A DNA stretch of 64,000 bases, from contig SIJG01000021.1 in NCBI GenBank assembly GCA_023374025.1, forward strand, positions 1,227,474 through 1,291,473. The letters run 5' to 3'. Numbering within the stretch: the stretch's first letter is position 1; the number at the start of each line of letters is the position of its first letter. The translations under genes and the position numbers were made by a program. The notes under the pieces are model-generated. The model was given only the letters and a program-made list of their open reading frames with translations, ran no database searches and had not been told where the DNA came from. The stretch is from Heterodera schachtii (taxonomy: Eukaryota; Nematoda; Chromadorea; Rhabditida; Heteroderidae). This document shows positions 23,201 through 34,835 of this stretch, one piece after another.

Positions 23201-25314
23201 AATGGCACTTTGGGAGGAGGTGAGGCGTGTTGTATTTTTATGCTCGAACCACTCTAAATGGTTAATTATAGTTTTTCTGATAATTTTTTAGATTTTTAGT
23301 GCCAATAGGGATTGGTTATAAATTTTTTAGATTTAAATCAATTAAAAAATTTTTTAATTGGAAAAATTTGTCGGCCCTCGGTAAAAAAAGAAAATTATAA
23401 ATTATAAAAACATTGGAAAATGTGCAAACAAAGACATAGACTAAAAAATGAGGCATTTGTCATATAATATAGTAAATTCCAGCGCTGTACCAAATCGAAA
23501 CACAGCCTGCGTCTTTTTTTATCTTGACGCAATTATAATTGGTTCGAAAATGGTGATTATGATTTACCGTACACCAGGGCAATTTTTAAATAAAATTATG
23601 ATTAAGAGTTAATTAAATATTAATCGAGACTAATTTCTGAAGAGTTATTTTTTTATTGATTTAGCTTCATGAAGTGATAAAATTTTTTTGGAAATTTTGT
23701 TTTGTTTTTTATCAGTTTTGACTTTGGGTGATGTGGATGATGAAAATTGTGCGCCAATCACCGATTGGATTCCGATTGCAGACAACCGTAGCGGCTTATG
23801 GGAGTTACAGCTCGATGTGAGATAGCTAGAAAACAATTTAATTTATAGAACAAATTAAAAAAATAATGGTTGTTTTTGGCCGCCGAAATTTTTAAATAAA
23901 TATTACAATAAAAAATACATTTTTTTTTGTTCAACCTTTAATTTAAAAAAAAAAGTATCTCGTCATTATCCAACAATGTTATTTCTCTTAGAAAATTTAT
24001 GGTTTAAAAAGTTTGCATTTTTTAAAATAACTCAAAAAACTTAAATTTATTTTCTCATTTAAAAGAAAATTATCTTTTATTTAAAATTTACAAAAGTTGC
24101 TGCCAATTTTTGTCTTTTTTTTGGCATTTTGTTTAATTTTTGGTGTCAAAACTTTTATAAATACTTATTTATCAATGATTGTTTCAAAGAAAATCACGTT
24201 GGACGACGGCACAACTATTAAAGGCACCAGTGCTGCGATTGTCGACTCGGGCACTTCCTTTCTGATCGGTCCGTTTGATGAGGTCAACAACATTTTACGC
24301 CATTACGGCGTTGACCCGGGAAACGGCACAATGCCGTGTGATCAAAAATTTGGCCCCATCATTTTCACGATCCATGGCCAGGAATACAAAGTGGACGAGG
24401 TGTGTTGTGGTTGATTCAGCCTTGTATTTTTCTTGAGATTTTAATAAGCAAAATTTTTAGTTTATTGATTTTTTTTTTTTGATATTTCACTACCTAATTA
24501 AGGAAATAGACGCAGATTTTTGGTTTTTTTTTAAATTACGTATTTCCTTTTATTGAGCCTCCTGAATTTGTGCCCCTTATGATTACATATAAAGATTACC
24601 TTTTGATCGAAGTTGGACAATAAAGCCCCGGGGGCTTTAATTTCAGGAAAGAGGTATTTAAAAAATCCTTATAATTTCACGTGGGATATTTGGTTTTAAT
24701 AATAAAGACCCAGTTAATTATTATCACATTTACCATAAAATTTTCCTCTGCAACTATTTATCAAATACTATGAAATTTTAAATTTTTTCAACTAAAAACA
24801 TGTGTAAAAAACAGTTTGAAAAATCACACTTTTAAGTCTGGTCCGACCGGTTTTCTAATTAAGAATGTTTTAAATTTTTTTAATTATGATGCCGTTCTTA
24901 TAAATAAAAATTTATGAAAAATTCACAAATTTCAAACAAAATTATAGAAGACGCTGCTCTTTGATAAGGGCGATGGCACTTGCTTAGTCGGCCTGACCAC
25001 CTTGGAATCAATCCCATCTTGGCTGCTTGGTGACCCCTTTTGCCGTGAATATTGCCAAGTAAAATATCCACACTTTTATTTATTTCTATATGTAATTTTT
25101 AATTTATAAATATTTTCTCTAAGTAAAAAGTGTGAAGAAATAATTTTTATAATAATAATTTTTAGGAAATTAATAAAATGTTTGATAAATTTTGCTTTTT
25201 CAATTTTTGCTCTGTATTTATATTTTTATACAATTTTAATCAATTTTACCATTTAAGATTCATGACGTCGAGAAAAAGCAATTTGCATTGCCGCAAGCGA
25301 TGAAAGAAAAATAA
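20227..25314 (+). CDS. pepsin-like aspartic protease (family A1), secreted
   Basis: Eight exons (20227-20394, 20860-20923, 22163-22551, 22979-23219, 23716-23816, 24190-24399, 24948-25058, 25258-25314) join in phase to 446 residues. It is a secreted or lysosomal endopeptidase. Signal peptide residues 1 to about 22, then a typical propeptide with VLQMPLHK. First catalytic motif LDTGS with Asp89; flap tyrosine Tyr192 (IEYG); second motif VDSGTS with Asp340; C-terminal WLLGDPF near 416-422. Residues 102-128 hold a Cys-rich insertion with seven cysteines, as in nematode and nepenthesin-like members, followed by a Gly/Thr/Pro-rich loop. Both aspartates and the flap are present, so it should be active. 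In nematodes such enzymes serve digestion or host-protein breakdown; that role is inferred. Intron 2 is unusually long (1.24 kb) and holds an IR element. Confidence 0.9.
20535..20673. repeat. 139-bp inverted repeat inside protease intron 1
   Basis: Arms 20535-20569 and 20639-20673 are almost perfect inverted copies built on ACGGTTATCTGTACCCAG plus a T-run, round a loop of about 70 bases. It lies in the intron between exons 1 and 2 of the protease. It is probably a small MITE; no clear target duplication was found. Confidence 0.55.
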
Positions 25315-26043
25315 TTTTTTTTGCAAATTTACAAAAATGGAAAACAATTATTAAAAACATTAAATTTGTCAAATGTAAGTTCCCAAACTAATTAATAACA
25401 TTTCAATGTTCAACAATTAATTTTTTCAAATTAATTTTTATTTCAAATTTTTTTTTTTGTTCAATAAAATACTTTTCAACTAATGAGTCACAATTTTCAT
25501 TCACTAATTAATTAATGAAGACCTTTAATTGTTGAAGTGAAAATTCATACATTTTTTCGAGACCAAATAATAAATTCTTAACTAAATTTAATTTAATAAT
25601 TTTCAACAAAAATTTTTTTTTATTTTATTTACTTTCTACAGTTTTAATTATGCATTAGATTTTTGAAAAATACTTAAAAAACTATCTTTTTATAAAAGAA
25701 ATAATTTAACGCAATTTTTCGTTATTTCTGTCTTTCTTCCATTCAATTTTGGAGCACAACATTCGCATTCCTCAGCTCCAATGTGAAAAGTAATGGTTCT
25801 GTGGAGTTGAAAACCAATTCGCATTTTATTTTTTTAAAATTATGATGCAATTATTAGAAATGATAATTGAGTAGCAGTAGGATTACTCAATTTTTTACTT
25901 AATAGAATTTTTGCTCTTTTCTTTTTTCATTTTCATAATTACTATATATCATTAGGCAATGTATTTAAATTACTTTTATGTAAATAAATTGAAATAATAA
26001 TTAAAAGATTTTAATTTTCATTTATTTTTTAAGGGAAAATATA
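25315..26043. other. gene-free stretch with family-associated repeat
   Basis: Between the protease and the first secreted-family gene. At 25,855-25,915 there is a copy of the short repeat AGTAGGATTA...TTTACTTAATA that recurs near other family copies. No exon was seen. Confidence 0.45.
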
Positions 26044-27736
26044 ATGTTCTATTCCTTTTTTATATTTCCTATTATTATTCATCTTTTTTTAATTCACATT
26101 TCAAATGCAATTCCATCAGTGAGTTAATTCATCCGGGTAATTAATTGGTCTAATCATTTTTAATTAGGGAGACGACAATATGCTGATTGCATTTGTGAGA
26201 AATGATCAGAAAATGCAAATCAGCGAATATTCAAAGCAAAAATTTGAGGCACACATTGGCATTTTATATTATATGAGAAAGAATTGGAAATGTGACAAAA
26301 TTAGCGAGGAATTTAAAGAATATGAACGGACAGAATGCCAAAAATATCGAAAATATTTGGAAATTTTGTACGAATATTTGTGCAGAGAATATGCTGGAAT
26401 TCCAGCAGTGAAGCCAAAATTTTTATTTAAAGAACGAATTGAAATTGAAGGTCCAATAATTTATGCAGTGAACAGTTTCGTCAAAATTTCGCAATTTTAT
26501 TTTGATTCATCTTGGAGTAAATCTAAATTATACAATATGTTTTATTATTTTGGAAAATTTCAACCAAATGCTGAATGAGAATAGATTGAATTATGAACAG
26601 AAATTGTCAATTAATGAAATGATGTTGCAATTAGCAATTGACACAGCGAAAGAATGGCAAACAAATGAAAGTTTAGAAGGAATAATCCAACAAAATTTTG
26701 ATGAAAATTTGAAGGAAATGTTTAAAAAAGCAGAAGAAAATGCAATAAAAAACAAACCATGGAAAGCAAAGCAAATAAAAGATAACAAACATTTGATAAT
26801 TTTGTATACAAAATTCGATGATTATTTGATATGGGTGAGACTTAACATTCAAGCAAAACTTTAAAAAATTAAAAATTAGGATGAAGATGCTGAATTTTTG
26901 GAATTTGTCAAAGGATTAGCGACAAATTTTGAGAAATTATTTAAAATGGCTAAAGAATATTCAAATTATTACCGTCAAATGAAAGAGAAAGGGTCCATGT
27001 TCACTTATGGGTTATACGAAATAGAGAAAATGAAAAAGCATTTGACGCAAAAATATGAGGCGCAACTTGGCATTTTGAATTTAATACAAAAGAATTGGCA
27101 ATGTGACAAAATTGCGGATAATTTAACTAAATTTCGACGCAAAGAATGCCAAAAGTATGGAGAATATGTGTACATTGTATATGAATATTTCTTTCGACTT
27201 TATGTTGAAGGTTTGTTGCTTTTTACATTGTTTAAAATTTTGATTTAATAAAATAATGTAATAATTTATTAGCTAAGAATCCGAAGTTGTCGAAACAATT
27301 GCCATCATTGGTGAAGCCAATATTTTTTATGAGACAGGGATATACTCGCAGTTTATTTTATGCTGTTGAAAATCTAAACGAATATTCGAAATGTTTTTTG
27401 CAAAAAGGTGAAAATGAATTGGAGAAGGTCTATCATATTTGGAATATGGATTTGTTAAATGAGGATGAATTGAACTATGAAATTAAAGAGAAGATTGAGG
27501 AAAAAGCACCAAAAAGTGAAACAGAAACCAACATTGCTAAATTTCGTAAAGAATTTGAAGGATTAATGGAAAATATATGCGAAAATGCCAAGAAAAATGC
27601 CAAGGATGAAAAGGAGAAATTGGAAAAAGCAATATCAGAAACAGAAGAAATTAAAGAAAAAGAAGATTTGGAGGATGAATATGATGAAGGAACAGATGAT
27701 GATCAAGAAAAAGAAGATCTAGAGCCATTTTCTTAA
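26044..27736 (+). pseudogene. two-unit secreted family, nearly complete copy with one frameshift
   Basis: Exons 26044-26118 (signal peptide MFYSFFIFPIIIHLFLIH, cleavage near SNA), 26168-26834, 26880-27210 and 27273-27736. Splice phases match the copy at 42.2-43.9 kb. Exon 2 is 667 bases instead of a multiple of three: near 26,565-26,575 the frame shifts by one base between KFQPN and NENRLNYE. Otherwise all exons are open. The product would have two related units, in exon 2 and exons 3-4, each with NW-x-CDKI, then ECQKY and LYEYL/VYEYF, then a helical segment; the C-terminus is very acidic (DDDQEKEDLE). There is no known domain. The frameshift could be real or a sequence error, and it decides whether this is a working gene. 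Confidence 0.7.
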
Positions 27737-28084
27737 TTTTTGGTTCTTATCATCCGCTGATATTCTGCTGGTCTTTTTCCCATATCCAATTGATTTTTGG
27801 TTGTTATTGAGAATTCTTTTGTCTTCTTTTCTCTTTTATTATTTTTTATACAATTTTTTCAGCATTATTTTTCATTTCATTTTTCAATTATATTACTTCT
27901 CGCCAATTTTGTTTTAATTTTTTCAATCTTAATTTACTGTATAAAAATATTTTTTAATTTTGTTTTTCGTAACTTAAGTCGGCTAAAAGCCTCAAAAAAT
28001 TTGCACTTCCCGTCTGAAGGGGAAGCAAAGTGAATTTCTGTCCAAAAGACAGAATCTCATTAAATCAAAAGGGACAATTTGAAA
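27737..28084. other. gene-free stretch
   Basis: The 3' flank of the preceding copy; T-rich, nothing else recognised. Confidence 0.35.
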
Positions 28085-28536
28085 GGAGAAAAATTTACGA
28101 TATTTTTGGCATTCTCCCCGTTCAAGTTCTTCAAATTCATCTGCTATTTTGTCACAGTGCCAATTCTTTCTCATCTGCTGACCCTCAAATTGTCCAAGCC
28201 ACGAATTGTCCAAGCCACGAATTGTCCAAGCCACGTTTTTCCAAGCCACGAATTGTCCAAGCCACGAATTGTCCAAGCCACGAATTGTCCAAGCCACGTC
28301 CAAGCCACGAATTGTCCAAAAGAGTAAAAACCCACGAATTGTCCAAAAGTCTAAAAAGCTCATAAAAAGCCGGAAAACGGGTTTATTTTAGGGTTTTCGG
28401 TATCGCTGAATACGATTACGACATTTATATAGCCCCTTGCCTAACCCTAAATCCATCCGAATAAGAAAAATCTCAAAATTTGATTAAAATGGGTGCTTTT
28501 TTTTGTCTTCAGATTTTGCTATTCTGAATTGAACGA

Positions 28537-29760
28537 ATGATTCGTAATAAAATTGAAAGTCTACAAAAAAGTCGGAAGAAGCGTTATTTGTCAGACATTT
28601 CAAACACAACTGAGGAGGCCGTGAATTTGGGAGTAGAACTCGTCGAACCGAATGCCGTAAGAACTTATGACAGCATTGAACAACCGAATTTGAAAGAGGC
28701 TGAACTCTCAACAATGACCTTTGAGCGCGGAAAAACCAATTATTGGAGAGATTGCCTATGGTTGAAAGCGGTGCACCCCAAAACGTCGTCGGCCGAAACG
28801 TCGTCGGAAGACTTTTTGAACCATAACTTTGTTTATTGTCAATCAAATTAAGCATTTTCGGTGTTGTTCGATAGCTCTATGTGTTTATTATAAATTTGCT
28901 AAATTCAAAAATTTTCGTTAAGTTCCAAAAAAGTTATGGCCAGAAGGAACTCAAAAACCTAGTTTTTCGAACTTTTTTTTGCCCTAATTTTTTTGTGCCG
29001 AATAAAAAATTTTGAAAATTTGCAGGCTGATAGAGTTTTTCAAATGCTTTTGAACAATACCAAGAATGTTTAATTTGGTTGAGAAATAAAAAAGTTATTG
29101 TCCAAAAATTCGTCCGACGACGTTTCGGCTGACGACGTTTTGTCCTACTCCGGGTTGAAAGGTATGTTTGAAGCGCCGCAAAAATCAAGGCGACAGAAAA
29201 TCAAAGAAAATGTTGGTCTCGTGCATTTGTACGGCGAGAAGACAGAATATGTTGAGGCAGTTCGCAGCACATTCAGGTAAAAAATAAGATTTAGATTTAC
29301 ATAATTATTTTTTCAGAAGGGTTTTCTCTTTGCCGCTTTTGCCGTCCGCAATATCAGAAGAGCTTTCTCAATTATCTTGGCCGTCTTCTCCTCCTGGAAT
29401 GCCAGTGTTCTTCCTTTACTTCTCTCGAACATACATCGGCTTGACACAGCGGCAGTTGCTGGATGGTGTTAACGCATTTGGAGATAATTCACTCAATTTT
29501 CACCTATCGGCAACCATTGTTTGTTAAATTTATGCATTTATTTCCAAAAATTTAAATTTTTAGCTACACTCATGACAATAATTTCGACTCAACTCGGAAC
29601 ACAGCTATGCGACTACCCCTACAGTTCGGCATCGGCTCACCGGCACCATAACTCTTACATGGCCAACCACTGTGAGTCCACGGGAGCAACTTGTTCAATA
29701 TTTGTTGAGTCCGCTATCGACTTCGACAGCGCCTTCAGGCAGAATTCTTTAATCAATTAA
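28537..29760 (+). pseudogene. interrupted gene carried inside the 2.1-kb element
   Basis: An open frame from the ATG at 28,537 runs to 28,768, is broken by a 384-bp MITE, and resumes in the same frame at 29,162, ending at a good donor after 29,276. The next exon, 29317-29518, follows in phase and contains YFSRTYIGLTQRQ. A further exon-like frame near 29,565-29,754 does not join cleanly. The first part contains RGKTNYWRDC. The Y-F-x-x-TYIG word faintly recalls the end of Mutator-like transposases, but no DDE core is visible, so it is either a decayed transposase or captured host exons. Confidence 0.4.
28769..29152. mobile_element. 384-bp Mutator-like MITE nested in the 2.1-kb element
   Basis: A perfect 9-bp target duplication GGTTGAAAG flanks it (28760-28768 and 29153-29161). 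Ends: CGGTGCACCCCAAAACGTCG on the left and, from the other strand, CGGAGTAGGACAAAACGTCG on the right. The inverted similarity then continues for about 100 bases with the word CGTCGTC repeated twice in each arm. There is no coding capacity. It interrupts an open frame that reads straight on across the target site. Confidence 0.8.
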
Positions 29761-30689
29761 TCCGTTTAAATATAATAAAAAAATTCATTTCCAGCATGGG
29801 AGGACGAAATCGTTCGGGCACCATATTTTCCAATTCCGCCGGCATTCTCAAATTGAGGGATATGCAGGAAAATTTAAGGATTCGAGAATTTTGATGATTC
29901 AATTGTCCATGTTCCGTAATGAATTTTATTGAATGTTTAATAAAAATTATTTTTTTCAATGTGTGAAGCTGAGTGTGGGTCTATAGAGAGAATTCGGGTC
30001 ACATAGGAGCCCTAAAACTTGTTCGAATTTTGATCAGCACCCTTTGTAGGAGCTTTAATTTCTTTTTTGCTATTTAATGTTTATATTTGGGTTTGGGTTA
30101 GGCAAGGGGCTATATAAATGTCGTATTCGTATTCAGCGATCCCGAAAACCCTAAAATAGACCCGTTTTCCGGCTTTTTATGAGCTTTTTAGACTTTTGGA
30201 CAATTCGTGGGTTTTTACTCTTTTGGGCAATTCGTGGCTTGGACAATTCGTGGCTTGGACACTTTGTGGGGGCGCCTTCTCATCAAATACACAATGCCAA
30301 GCTGGGCTTCATATTTTTGCATTGAATATTCATTGATAATAAAAAAAATAAATAAAGGAATTAAACAACATTATGTATTATGTCTTTCTAACAATTTTTA
30401 ATATTATTAATTCTATCTGATTATAATAAAAGGCATTAATTAATTTAATTTGATTTTGTTTTCTAAATAAAAAAAAGGTATTGTCAAATTGAGAAAAATT
30501 ATTAAATGAAAAACGGCAAATCACACTGCATTCCAAACGGAGCAAAAATGGATTTAAAAGCACACTAGGATTATCCAAATCTATATTTTACTTAATTGAA
30601 TTTGTATATTACTGCTAAATTATAATACAATTTTTAAAATAGTGATTGATAATAGTAGGATTATCCAACTCAATTTTTTTACTTCATAT

Positions 30690-31234
30690 GAATTTAAAGT
30701 GTGAAATTTATCATGATATTCTTCTTCTTCTAAATCTATTTTTTGATCATCGTCTTCTGTTCCTTCATAATATTCATCTTCCAGACTTTCATTTTCTTCA
30801 TCATCTTCGGTTTCTGCTTTTGTTTTTTCCTGTTTTTCCTTTTCTTCAATGGCATTTTCACATATTTTTTCATTAATTGTTCAAATTCTTTTCGAACTTT
30901 GACAATTTCAATTTCATTTTTTGATACGTTTTCCCCATTTTTCTTCTCTTCCATCTCGTAATTCAATTCATTCTCATTTCATTCAGTCTTTTGACAACTT
31001 TAATTAAAGAACCTTCTACATAAAGCCGGAATAAATATTCATATAAAAGCTGCAAATATTTGCGATATTTTTGGCATTGTTCTTTAATTTTCTTGCAACT
31101 TTTTTCATTCCAACGAATATTTCTTTTCCCTTTCTCTCGACATAAATAATTTGAATATTCTTTAGCCATTTTAAAAAATTCTCTGAATTTGTCGCTAATC
31201 CTTTGACAAATTCCGAAAATAAAGCATCTTCAGT
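30690..31234 (-). pseudogene. rearranged copy of two-unit secreted family
   Basis: Minus strand: exon 3 starts at 31,234 with the usual EDALFSEFVKGLA word, runs through AKEYSNYLCRE and QCQKYRKYLQLLYEYLF, then joins almost directly to a shortened exon 4 (ELNYEMEEKKNGEN...). The middle of unit 2 and the start of exon 4 are deleted. The acidic tail (EDEYYEGTEDD) is closest to that of the copy at 26-27.7 kb. Confidence 0.6.
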
Positions 31235-31661
31235 CTAAACTTGAATTTAAAAGTGTTTGCTTGCTTTAGTTAAATTATTTTCATACAAACACGCTCTAAA
31301 TTTGGAACCTTTTCGTCACTATTTTTGCCACAATTTTGGACATTTTTTGATCACTTTTTAGTTAATTATATTGGGATTTTTTGCCACTAAAAATACGTTC
31401 CCTTATTATAATAATAAAAAAAAGGCTTTTTTATGCCCTAAAACGAATTCAATGTGTACAATGGAAGATATTTATTAAACTTCAAGCACCCTGTAAAAAA
31501 TTAAATGACAACTCTGTCAAATTTTATTATATAATTAAAATTTTCTTTTCTTTTATAATTGTTAAAAAATCGCGACGAACATGCAAAGAGCTCAACAACA
31601 AAATGCCAAAGCTGAATTTTCCACTGTTGGCGCTAATTACAAATACATTTTAATTAATTAG

Positions 31662-31784
31662 GTTGAGGACAAAATGCTCGTTGCAATTATGAAAGGACAG
31701 CAAGAAACACAAATCAGTGAGTATTCAATTAAAAAATGTGAAGCACACCTTGGCATTGTGTTGAGAGAAAAATTGTTCAATTAA
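31662..31784 (+). pseudogene. truncated exon 2 of two-unit secreted family
   Basis: A normal acceptor (TTAATTAG) is followed by VEDKMLVAIMKGQQETQ, YSIKKCEAHLGIV, and then LREKLFN and a stop. The match stops after about 110 bases, where the remaining family sequence has been lost. No signal-peptide exon was recognised upstream. Confidence 0.6.
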
Positions 31785-33082
31785 TTATAAAAATAGATTT
31801 AGATAACCTACTCTAATCAATCCAATTTTTAAACAATTGCTTTATTATTTAATAATAATATAGAAATTATATAAAGTAAAAAATTGATTAATTCATCATT
31901 TTCATATCCATTTTTACCCCGTATAAAAGACAGTGTTATTTGCCATTATTTCATTTTAATCATTTACTTTTCTCATTTTGACAAATCTTTTTTAATTTAG
32001 AAACAAAATTAAATTAAATTAATTAATTAATACCTTTCTTATAATCAGATAGACTTGGTTATATTAGAAAATTTTAATAATAACTTGCGCAAAATCAGGA
32101 ATTTAAATTTTTCCATTATAATAAATTAAAACCAATTTATTAATCAAATTTGTATCAAGAATATCAATTTAATTTTTTTACCGTTTCCGAATAAAAGTTG
32201 TGATTTATTTACATATTTTTTGGGTTTTTCTGCTTTTAATTATTTACGTATTTCTACATATTTTAGGCTTTTTACATTTTTTAGTATATATTTCACAATT
32301 TTGAGTATTTAATTGTTTTTTCATGAAGTTGGGGCTGTACAGGTTTAGTGAGAACTCAGAGATCAAATCTAAGGCCATATTCGGACTCAACGTGGCGGAT
32401 TTACCCAAGATTATCTAAATTCAGTGTTTTCAAATGGCATTACAAAAAATTTGTTAGCGGTGGTTCAGAAAAATGCCGTTTTTGGAGACCACTTTCAGAC
32501 TCGGCCCTCCAATAATGTTTTATTAGGTATTAAAATTTTTTCTTATTATATTTTTATAGTCTAAACCTTGCCCTATTTACTCACGTTTTCTCTGTCTCAG
32601 TATCTGTTTTTATTTCCTTTAAGCCTTCAAAAATAATGTTTATAATTAATTTTATTTAATTTATTAATTAAATTTATATTACAAAATATCAATTTAATTT
32701 TTTAGCGTTTCCGAAAAAGTTGGGATTTTTTTTACATATTTGGGATTTTCTTTTTTTTACATATTTGTTGTGTTTTTTTGCTTATAAGTTATTTACGTAT
32801 TTTTCTATATATTTAACAATTTTTAAGGATTTTTAAGGAAATATTTCTTAAATGCCCAAAATAATATCAAAGATCTTGTTACATATTTTAGGGTTTTGAG
32901 AATTTATTGGAAAATTCAAGAATATTTTAATCGTTTTTTTTCAAAAAATATACATAAAAAATTAATTTAAAATATCAAAATGTTACGAACCTGAAATTTC
33001 TTGTCATTTTGAGAATAATTTCCTTCTATTTTGTCTTTCGAAATTAAAATGTTATGTTTTTGATAAATAGAAAGCCATAATG
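31785..33082. other. gene-free stretch with dispersed repeat
   Basis: AT-rich. At 31,795-31,860 an inverted copy of the AGTAGGATTATC repeat is present. At about 32,325-32,525 lies a 190-bp repeat whose inverted partner is at 50,505-50,700. Confidence 0.45.
32325..32525 (+). repeat. 190-bp dispersed repeat (inverted partner at 50.5 kb)
   Basis: Shared blocks with the complement of 50,505-50,700 include GAAGTTGG-GCT-TACAGGTT, AAATCTAAGGCCATATT, CTCA-CGTGGC and GACCACTTTCAGA-TCGGC. Coding potential is nil. It is a candidate short non-autonomous element. Confidence 0.6.
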
Positions 33083-34835
33083 ATGTTTTATTCTTTTATT
33101 CCTTTTATTATTATTATTTTCATCATTTTTTAATTCCGTTTTCAAATGCAATTCCATTGGGTAAGTTCATCAATGGTGTACTAATTTAACAAATCCATTT
33201 TAATTAATTAGGGCGAGGACAATATGCTAATTGCATTTATGAAAGAGCACCCGAAAATTCAAATCTGCCAATATTCAATGAAAAAATACGAGGCATGCCT
33301 TGGCATTGTGTATTTTATGGAAATAATTGGAAATGTGACAAAATTAGCGAGGAATTTAAAGAATATGAACGGACAGAATGCCAAAAATATCGCAAATATT
33401 TGGACATTTTGTATGAGTATTTGTGCAAAGAATATGCCGGAATTCCAACAGTGAAGCCAAAATTTCTATTTAAAAAAGAATTTGAAATTAATGGGCCAAG
33501 CCAATAATTTTTGTGGTTTATTGTCTCGTCACAACTGACACGATTATAAATATAAATTAAATAAATGTTTCTTTTATTTTGGAAACATTGAACCAAAATT
33601 AATGAATGAGGAAAGTTGAATTCTTTAATTAAATTTGAAAATGAACCAAAATGTCAATTAATGAAATTATTTTGCAATTGGCAATTGAAACAGCGAATTT
33701 AGATTGATGATGCTTTATTTTTGGAATTTGTCAAAGGATTAGCGACAGATTTTGAGAAATTTTTTGTGATGGCAAAATATTTGAATTTTGAATTATGCGA
33801 AACTGAGGAAATGAAAGAGAATTTGACTTGGCATTATGTATTTGATGAGAGAGAATTGGAAATGTGAGAAAATTTTGGCAGAATTTGAAGAAAACGAACG
33901 GACAGAATGCCAAAAATATCGCCAATATTTGGACATTTTGTACGAATATTTGTACAGAGAATATGCCGGAATCCCAACAGTGAAGCCAAAATTCGTGCTT
34001 AAAAGGCAAATTGAAATCGAAGGACTAATAATTTATTCGGTGAATTGTCTGGCCAAAATTTCGCAATTTTATTTTTTTAAATTTATGAGACAATGTTGTA
34101 AACATAAATTAAATAAATACTTTATTTATTTTGAAACTTTTGAACCAATTTTGTTGAATGAGAGTCGATTGACTTATGAATTTAAATTGGAAAATGAATC
34201 AAAAATATCAATTTTGCCAATTAATGAAATGATTTTGCAATTGGCAATTGACACAGCAAATGAATGACAAACAAATGAAGGTTTAGGCGGAATAATTGAA
34301 GAAAATTTTGAAGAAAATTTAGAGGAAATGTTCAAAAAAGCGGAAGAGAGGGCAAAAGAAGAAGATATAGAATTAATAAATTATGACAATTATTTTATAA
34401 CTTTGGAAGCGAAATTCAATAATCAATTGAATTGGGTGAGACTTAAGATTCTATAAAAAATAAATAAATAAAAATTTAGACTGAAGATGCTTTATTTTCG
34501 GAATTTGTTAAAGGATTAGGACAAATTTTGATAAATTTTTTAAAATGACTAAAGAATATTCAAATTATTTACTTCGAATGAAAAATTTTTATTGGAACGA
34601 TGATGATCATTTCATTTGGTTTATTGAAATTCAGAAAATGAAAAAGCATTTGACGCAAAAATATGAGGCCCATCTTGGCGTTATGCATTTGATGAGAGAG
34701 AATTGGCACTGTGGCAAAATTGCGTTAATTGCATATAAACGGAGAGAATGCCAAAAACATCGGAAATATTTAGAAATTTTATATGAAACCGGAAGGGTCG
34801 AAACAATTGCCACCATTAGTGAATCTTTAAATTAG
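33083..34835 (+). pseudogene. chimeric broken copy of two-unit secreted family
   Basis: Exon 1 (33083-33160) has an in-frame TAA within the signal-peptide core. Exon 2 starts normally at 33,212 but shifts frame near 33,320 and stops after IPTVKPKF...FEINGPSQ. An exon 3-like start (33,706 onward) is then fused, within TEEMKENLTWHYV, to a second exon 2-like segment (33,836-34,440) that ends in W and a normal donor. A decayed exon 3 and a stub of exon 4 (GRVETIATISESLN) follow to 34,835. It is the product of at least one unequal exchange between family copies. Confidence 0.65.

Larger units (their letters stand above)
28176..30276. mobile_element. 2.1-kb element with long terminal inverted repeats
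   Basis: Ends are inverted copies for roughly 250-300 bases. The outermost 25 bases align (about 18 identical) and continue into arrays of the 16-base unit GTCCAAGCCACGAATT, then a matching unique stretch (TAAAAAGCTCATAAAAAGCC and GGGCTATATAAATG on the right; their complements on the left). Flanking TTCTCATC is duplicated (8 bp, 9 with one mismatch), so it is a cut-and-paste DNA transposon of Mutator, Merlin or hAT type. The interior carries intron-containing open frames and a nested MITE. A stray copy of its right terminus is at 1,113-1,136. Confidence 0.75.
28085..30336 (-). pseudogene. family copy split by a 2.1-kb transposon
   Basis: On the minus strand 30,277-30,336 encodes EYSMQKYEAQLGIVYLM of the family's exon 2. 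The continuation (MRKNWHCDKIADEF...GECQKYRKF) lies at 28,085-28,175. The two halves are separated exactly by the inverted-repeat element 28,176-30,276, with TTCTCATC duplicated at both edges. Nothing downstream of the ECQKY motif remains, so the copy was probably already a fragment. Confidence 0.65.

Noticed and set aside
28190..28340. CRISPR-like array of short direct repeats (GTCCAAGCCACGAATT)
   Set aside because: Units are contiguous with no spacers and form the terminal arrays of an inverted-repeat transposon in a eukaryotic genome.
30646..30961. Plus-strand Phe-rich open frames
   Set aside because: They are the antisense of a Lys/Glu-rich exon 4 of the secreted family.
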